Source: Mnemiopsis leidyi | Taxonomy: Eukaryota > Ctenophora > Tentaculata > Lobata > Bolinopsidae | Assembly (NCBI GenBank): GCA_000226015.1 | Contig: JH153544.1 | Location: forward strand, 124,531-188,530 | DNA length: 64,000 bases | Direction of reading: 5' to 3' | Part shown: positions 42,701-51,700 of the stretch, in pieces | Layout: each line of letters opens with the position of its first letter | How positions within the stretch are numbered: position 1 is the stretch's first letter | Notes under the pieces: model-generated | Seen by the model: the letters and a program-made list of their open reading frames with translations, nothing else | Databases searched by the model: none | What the model was told of the DNA's origin: nothing | Translations under genes and position numbers: made by a program

Positions 42701-45700
42701 TGTAGACATAACTGATAACATATCTGGAGCACATGAAATGAAATACCATGCTGTTACTAATCGTGTTAAACCTTTTTAATATATGCGTTTGTGCTATGTT
42801 TGTTGTTGTTTCTTGCTTATTTTGGGCACGAGTGATACCATCGACCTTAGGTTTCTGGATTATATTGGCTTTAACAGCAAGTTGAATAAATTCAGATGAG
42901 CGAATTTCAACAATCATCAACGTGCTATTTCGCTTAAGACATATGTTTTTATTGACATTCGATTTTCTAATTTTCTAAGGTTTCTGCATAGCTTTAAATG
43001 AAAGAAAAAAACGAACCATATTCATAGGAATTCCTAAAATTTTGCCTTTGCGTATAAAATTGTGACGTATTATTCAAAAATGTTATAGTGTTATACAGAA
43101 GTTTAAAACCTATCTAGCAACTAGTTTCATCTAGTATAATAGATAATAATGCATCAAAAGTTATCATGATTATAATGCGTTTGGCCTGATATTGCGCATA
43201 AGCATTAAGCACCCGTCTTATAGGCGCATGTTTGCACGGGATAAAACCTCGAATTTATAATTCATCGGACCAAACAATACTGACGTTTGGCTACATATGC
43301 GGTTATGTTATGGACCCCGCAGTTAATCACATTGCAGGCAGCAGTACGGTCACAAAATCGATTAACGGGCTTGGTTAAGCCCTAGTTGATAGCACGATAG
43401 AAGGTAAGCTTGATGAATTACAGTCCCTGAACCCGTCCACCATATTCCCGAACTAAGTAGGGAAGATCGTTAAAAGTTAACTTATGTTTTGACTTCAATC
43501 ACTTTGACATATAGTAATCGGTCTTTTCTTTAAACAATAAACTACAAACAGTTTAGACCAATAAGTTCAAAAATCCGGCGAAACTTGTTTGTTATTGACT
43601 GACGTCTGCTTGCTTAAACACGAATTACACCACATCGATTTCCGAAGTTGCTCTCCGCCACCTCTCTTTATTTTCTCCTATCTGACGTGCTTGTAAACTC
43701 TGACTATCCGTACTTTTCAATCTAGCTTGCTGTTATGAAAGAAAGAAAGCTACGCTGCATCGTGTTTAACTACAGCTAGACCTCGGATCATGTCTAAAGT
43801 TTGTTATTGTACCGACTGTCTACTCGCTCGATCCGAGAAGAAACGTCTCCCCTTTACTTCTGGAGATAACATTTTTATTACCGGAACTCTACCCTCCCCT
43901 TCTTTCCTGAATAGCAACATCCAACATATCCCAGCCTCGCCAAACCGCTCATTTGCAGAAAACCTCAGCGAAAAATCTGGAAACTCCAAAATCCCCTTCT
44001 CCCTCTCGGAAAACATCATCTCCAACTCAACAGTCTCCAACAGACGATCGTTGTCCTCGCCACGAGGACCCTCACCGCGAGACGGGGTTGCTTCTCCCTT
44101 GAGGAGATCTGGATCTGTCAGACTACCCAACCGAACTCTGGGTAGTCTGTCTAATGTGTCGGTGTTGGGGGGAGGGAGCTGTAGACCGCCTCTTTCTTAT
44201 CACAGCCCTCGCTCTTACTCCGCCCTCATTGTAATTACAGCTCGTTTCTTATTAATTGTTTGTTTGTCTGTTTGTTTTTTGTTCATCTATTGGTGATTTG
44301 ATAAGTTGTTTCTTGTCATCCTGATTGTACAATGTTCTGTGTCCAACTTGCTTATAGGCTTTATTTGTCGCCTATGTAAATACTATTAATTTTAGCATCA
44401 GTCCCTCAAATTGAAATACTGTAATACTTTTTGTCGTAATTGTTACTCTGACATCTAGTTGTACACTTAGCTGTCAATTAGTCCCCACACTTTGATGTGT
44501 GGTAATTTGTTTAAGTCAATATCACCTCGTTTGAGTACTTTTACTGAAACCTATTCCCGTACCTACCCTACTGCGATTACACTCAAATACTCAAGTAGCA
44601 CCTCACCTCCAATCTACCAAACATCCTGATCTAACGAACATCCTTACAGGGTCTACACGACGACATAAAATCTAGCTGGAAAGACCGAGAGCAGAAACTA
44701 AACAAGGGTCTGGAACTGCGGAAGTTCGAGCAGGGTATCAAGAATTTGTATTTGTGGATAAGTGACGAGGGAGAATCATTTATCCGATCTCACAATTTCT
44801 TTTCAACCTCCTCTGCAAGTCTGACAGCCACTTTCGCGGAATTCAACAGTTTTCAGCGCCAAATGGGTAGGTTTATATTTAACTTATGGAGTGTGTATTT
44901 TAGAGGCCTTTTTTACTTCATTACTTTATTTCAGCGTGCTGGATTTTGTGAATAAGTCATCAAAGTTTCCACACCTAAAAAGAAGTCGCCATATATTGTA
45001 CGAAATTAACTTATCGCCTTGTTATATTGGTTTAAAATCGCCTTAATCTGTCCAATGATGAATAATATAATGTTCATTGTTCAATCATCATTGTTTATAA
45101 ATTACGAAATTGAATCCGATCAAAATCTCCCGGCAGCGGTAGAACAATCTCGCTTGATGGAGCTGGAAATGTCCTGCACAAGTCTGAAAGACTGCATCAT
45201 ATTCGACAATGGTGCCATCGACACCAGAATGAGCGCAGCGCGGAATTCCTGGGATGTTTTCAACGAGAAGTTCGGGCTGAGAAAGAAACTTCTGCAGATT
45301 CTCGTGGAGGATATCATACCGCCCATGGATCAGGTAAATTATTGCATATCTGACGTAAATTTTAAATTGTGCGTTAATTACTCAGATAGACATCATATTA
45401 AAGAATTAAAATCAATGAATAGTTCAAATAATAGTTAGTCAATAGGTTAATAAGTTATTTCACTAAATGCTCTTCCTTGTTTGGTAGCACGACAAATAAA
45501 TGAATGATTGAAAATGAGTTTAGTTCATTAATGAATGTATTTTCTCAAATTTAATGAAATTCGCAAATATCTTGGATGGTAAGCGCTGTGCGATTATACA
45601 GGGTGGTTTTTTAATTTGGGTGCATCCTTACATGGAAAAGAAAATATCTTATAACTTTACTTTTGGTCAATATTTTTTTATGAAACTTTCAGAATTTGCT

Positions 45701-48700
45701 TGTTGTGCCTCTCAGATGATATACCAAAGTTTTTGAACTGATGCGACCGGCCATTTGGGTCTGATGCGCAATTTTGCGCAAAAGTACGCTAAAATTTCAA
45801 AATCGTCAAATTTGTTCGAATCATCCTAAAAATTGGTATGCATCATCTCTTAGTCACCAAGAAGGAATCCTGAAAATTCCATTAAAAAATGCGGTCCAGA
45901 ACCTAAGTTATGACCGTTTTTAAATACCAGCCCATCAACTCTCTTAATTCTGATAGCAAAAACGTTCTTAGCTTTGGTTCTTAACATCATNNNNNNNNNN
46001 NNNCTCTTAATTCTGATAGCAAAAACGTTCTTAGCTTTGGTTCTTAACATCATTTTCTGATTAAATTTTCAAGATTCTTTCTTGGTGACTAAGAGATGAT
46101 GCATACCAATTTTTAGGATGATTCGAGCAAATTTGACGATTTTGAAATTTTAGCGTATTTTTGCGCACATTTGCGCATCAGACCCAAATGGCCGGTCGCA
46201 TCAGTTCAAAAACTTAAGTATATCATCTGAGAGGCACGACCAACATTTTCTGAAAGTTTCTTTGAAAAATATTGACCAGAAGTAAAGTTATGAGCAATTT
46301 TCTTTTCCATGTAAGGATGCACCCAAATTTTAAAACCACCCTGTATCTGTGGTGCAATCATTTCGATTTCTTCATTCGGTTTTCGAAGAATACGCTGTTA
46401 TCGTCATATTTTAACGTACAACTTCTAAAGATGGTATCAGTCCTGATGTCAGATCGTTACCTAAGTGTTCAAACTCCACTGTCATTTATCATAATCCACA
46501 ACAAGGCCGCTGGCAAGTAAAAATGGTAGGAATGTGGCACGGTCTAGTTTGCCACGTGCCATTGGCTCCGTCTATATAGACACAGGAATTATCTGATACT
46601 GGATCTGAAATTGTTAACAAGTTAACCCTGAATACATAATCTTACAACTAGAGATTTTTGTCACTTGTAAAACCATGTTGTTGGGTTTGTTACTCAAGCT
46701 AAACGCCAGGGATTAGTTTTCGTGTTTAATTCACATCACTAGCCTCAATAAGTGTATTTAATATTTAATTTGTGTATTTAATTTGAAGTGTTGAAATAGT
46801 TTAACACTTCTAATAGCAAATATTTGTGAGACTCTCAGATTGATTAAATTTCCCTAACTGTTTACTTACACTGTAAGTTATGAAACTTGGACTTCATGTC
46901 GTCCACCCATATTCTGGCTCCGTCTGGCCCTATCTTCAAGCCTATCCAAGAAGATGCATGTCCTGTCATATCCGTAACAAACTCGTTCTCTTTACTTGTT
47001 TCTGAAAATTTGTTTTCATTGATCATAGTTAAAAGCTTTAGCCGGTTTTAATTAAGTTGTATGTACCATTCAATAGCCGTAATATAAAACTATAAAAATC
47101 AAATCTTACTATAAAACGAATTAATAAAAAAAGGTGACATTGGTTTCGAAAGTTGTTGAACGTTACGATCTTGGAAAAGCGTAAAAGAACTTACAATCCC
47201 CTAGCCACCTACTCACCAATAGAAACAAGAGAACTGTTTTTATCTTCACAAACTTTCCTGGCTATCTCCCACCCAACCATCTTCTGGTTGGCCAGACTGT
47301 TGTAGTAACACTGATACCCATGTAACCTGGTCACGAGTTTGTAGTTTTAGCAGGTTTATATTCAGGTTTATATTCAGGTTTATATTCAGGTTTATATTCA
47401 TGTTTATATTCAGGTTTATATTCAGGTTTATATTCAGGTTTATATTCAGGTTTATATTCAGGTTTATATTCAGGTTTATAGTCAGGTTTATAGCAGGTTT
47501 ATATTGGTCGGATTGTCAGGTTATCAGCGGCCAGGTTATCGGATTGTTTTAGAGGTTTTCTTTAGGATGGTAACAGTACATTCCTGATTATAATATAGAC
47601 TAACTCACCTCCACCCTTCGTCCTCATCCTCGCACCACGGAGAGGATATCTTGTGGAGGAGATCTGATCTACTTCGTGATATCTCGTTTCTCAGATCTGC
47701 TATCTCCTCCTCCAGCCTGGCTATGTGAGCGTCTCTTGGATCTTGTGGTGCTATCACCGGCACCTGAGTATAAGATAAACTCAAGAACACAATATTTTAC
47801 TCTAAACCAATAAGTCAATATTAATGTTTCATCCGTGCGATTTTTGCTGTGAACATTTAGCCAAAAAAGTAAGTTAATTTGTCAGTTTGGTAACCGGATC
47901 ACATATCTCCTACCTGTTTATCTACGTAGACTTTAGACCAGGTGTTATTCTGACATCTCAGAAAGTTCTGACTAGCCACATCGTAACATAAAGTACCCTC
48001 ACTTTCTTCTTCACACCTGATTAAGAGGGATACAGTGAAGTTGTTGAGGAGTCCTGATCACATGACTGAGCGCAAATAACTAATACACCAAATGTAGCCA
48101 CTCATAAGATCAGATTTATTGTTACTAAACTACTGATATACCTGGTATTATAGCGAGGAATGTAAACTGACATAATTTCACCTTCTGATTTTCTACGTTG
48201 TTCTGGCACTGAAAAACACGTGTTGTGGTCAAACAGAACTAACAAGCTATGATGACGTCAGAACGTTGCGACAAACAGACACTTCCCAATAAACAGACAC
48301 TTTTTGAAAGCGAGATGTAAAGGTCTGGAATGTTATGCTTAAAAATGTGAACTACATACTTGTTGAGTTTTGAAACGTCAGTACAGACAACATGATAGGT
48401 AAACACATAGCTGGGACTGGTGCCATATTTGTTTGTTTTCGCTGAGGGATATAGTCAAAGATTTGAGAGAGGAAACGAAAATACGCACTTACTTTTATCA
48501 TTTAGACATTTAAACAAGAGTATATTGCGGAATATGAGAATATGAATATACACCTTAAATAAAAGACAATCTAAATGGAGGGCAAGTAAAAGTTCCCAGC
48601 AAAAGCGTTACACGTAAAGAAGGTGAACTACAAGCACTACGAAGTCCTTTCCAAGTAATGCTTCCAAGCCTAGTTCTAGTCACCTCTATATAAACGCTCA

Positions 48701-51700
48701 AAAACAGAAATGTCACACTAGGAAGCTTAAACTGTGAAAAGAGAAATGAAGAATAATTCAATGTAGAAGAGAAGCTAAGATGATCTCATCAGGACATACA
48801 AGTCTCTGCGAACAAGCCCAACAACTCAACCGGAGCATTGCACGCAAAACACTTTACACAAAGTTACTTCCTATCCTTAAATGAGGCTGTAATGGGCTGT
48901 ATCTTGGAGTCTTGTTACTGAGAAATTATCGTTGAAGATATGCTTGTCACTAGTTCTAATAACAAATTCTAATTAGGTCTCTTCACGAATTTACTGAGTA
49001 CTTTTTAAATACCAAGAAGTCTCATAATGATGTGTGATAACACTCGAAGTATCTTGTCCTTAGTGTACCTTGTATATTATCTTATTATGTAGCACTGTTA
49101 TATTATATAAGTATACAATTTAACCGGAGTACAGCAGGGTTTCTGAAGAGTTGGTTCAAATTTCCCTCACTACAAGTAAATCTTACTGTTAGACGTTAGA
49201 AGGTATATTATTTCCACTCTGATTTTTGACATTAATTTTCCCATCTGAATTTTGATATTAATCTTGATTAATGTCGGCAAGTTAGAAAAAATAAAGTTTC
49301 TTCAGAAAAAAAAAGCCTTATACGATTCCTAGTTACAACATTCATTTTCGATCGGTATTTGTAAACTAGGTAAACAAAACGGAGATAGAATAGTAGAAAA
49401 CTAAGATTTAACCTGCGGTATGCAGTCCAGTCCTATATGTCACATGTCGCTAAACCAAGCTTCATTTACGACCTGGACCCTAAATTACTGCAATCACACT
49501 GACGGATTTCCTGCTTAATCGTAGACGTGAACAATTCGTCTTCCCTTCAACCGATTACGTGACTGATTGATCGTCTGTCAATTTGCCAATATTGAACCTT
49601 GATCTCTGAGCGGTCTATACGTTATAAATGCGATTCCTAATATACGACTTACCTTTAATTTGTGCTTACTCAATCCACATTTTCAAGCATACTCCGATAG
49701 CGATATTTGAGACGTAGTGAAATACAAGAGATATTTTTCAGTACCGTGAAAGGTTGAAGTACTGGAGGGGAGAGTGCGATAAAAGTAAATCAGAGCTCAC
49801 AAACGTGCACGTGACCCTTCTCAAAACTCTACAGAGTCAGGTACGTCATTTTTTATACACTTGATAAACAACATTTTTTAAATTCACGCGATATATTCAC
49901 GCGCCACTTTAAAAGTGAAGCTGCATTACACCAGAAGGTGAGTGACGAAACAGAGAACGAATCAATTTTAATGTATCTCTCGGCAACAAGCATCAGTAAC
50001 AGCACAAACTAATGTTTAAACGAAAAGACCGAGCAATAACCCAATAACCGGACAAGAACAGACCTCGGCAACAAGCATCAGTAACAGCACAAACTAATGT
50101 TTAAACGAAAAGACCGAGCAATAACCCAATTACCGGACAAGAACAGACCTCGGCAAACAAGCATCAGTAACAGCACAAACTAATGTTTAAACGAAAAGAC
50201 CGAGCAATAACCCAATAACCGGACAAGAACAGCACAAACTAATGTTTAAACGAAAAGACCGAGCAATAACCCAATAACCGGACAAGAACAGACCTCGAAA
50301 ACGGCAGATAACGTAACACGACACTTCTGTACTGAAGACCGCTACTTTAAATATGGCGCGTCTTTGTGAGAGTCTGACAGTCTCTCTGCCAGCCAAGCGG
50401 GGTATCTGACAGCCAAACGGGTCTTTGGAAGTTGGATCTGTCGCACAAACAAAATGTAACATAAGAAATAAAGTTGTGAACTTAATTAAGTGTTAATCAA
50501 CAATAACAGCTAGGGAGTTCCAATCACTTAATCTTAAAATAAAGGATGTTTGAGTAAGGAAGGTATACTTGAGTACAATTGTAATGTGACTCTCAAAGTT
50601 GACACAGTTCGGAAATGACTTAACATCACGTGGAAGTATGTTTCAAAACAAATAATTAGATCACGTCCGTCATTCTGACAGCCAAACGGGAGAAAATTAT
50701 GTTGTTTGTGTGTTATAGATGACAGACATATTTTTACTCTAGTGGTGCCTGGTGCACGTATTTTGGATTAAATGCTTTAAATTCTAGAATGTTTTGACAA
50801 GTTTCAATTGATGGAAAATAAAAAGAACACTTCATTGGATAGAGGGTCCAATTTAGTACGACTTATGAGTCGCCGTTTGAATCATATAACACGAGGTGCA
50901 AATTTTTATGCAAACTCCAAATGGTTTTGGTGATTTTTTTTCTTTTCGAACGTGAATCTTAATATTCCATCCATACCCAGATCAAATGAAATTGTTAACA
51001 CTTAACACCCGACGATTACGTACTCACATTTTACAGTTAGGTGGAACAAGGACTTCCAACTTCAGGCTAACTTCAGGCTAACTGCCACGATCAGCTATGA
51101 TACAAGGGATGACTGTGACTCCTCCCGACACGAGACTGCACAATGAATTGTTAACGTAAAACTCACACCTCCCCCTAAAATAAGTCCCCAGCAATCGTAA
51201 AACTTTAATCGAATTTCTGGAATTTCGATACCACGTCATTTTAATGATTACTATCGAAGTGGTTAGCAGTTTAAGCTCGGTGTCTACACCCACAGTTCAC
51301 CAGTCCTCACGTTTTCTGTAGAATGTGAGAATGGGAATAAAGTGACAAGGTGCATTCTATCTCACCCCAAACTGCAATAAACCGAGCCGGTAACCCACTG
51401 AAATCATACTTGCTAATGACTTGAATCTCACGGAATATGGATTATAGGACCCAATATTCAGGAATATATCTCACACTCTGCACACCCCGCGGCCAGTCTA
51501 AAGACACGTGATTTTCCATCTCGATTCTGATTGGTTGAATTTGATCACGTGATCCTGACGCTCATCTCCGATTGGCTGTCTTCTCTTGACGTACAGCAGG
51601 CCCCCACAGCCCACCCACCAGTTATACCGGGTAATTTTTCCGCACCTGAGTAGGTTGGCTCGAATCTACTCAACTCAGCTGCCGTCTAATGTCGATTTAA

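Noticed and set aside
43804-44130. 108-codon frame antisense to the serine-rich ORF
   Set aside because: The opposite strand of a Ser/Pro-rich frame naturally gives a Glu/Gly/Arg-rich open frame; the sense version has the longer ORF and a sensible hydrophobic end.
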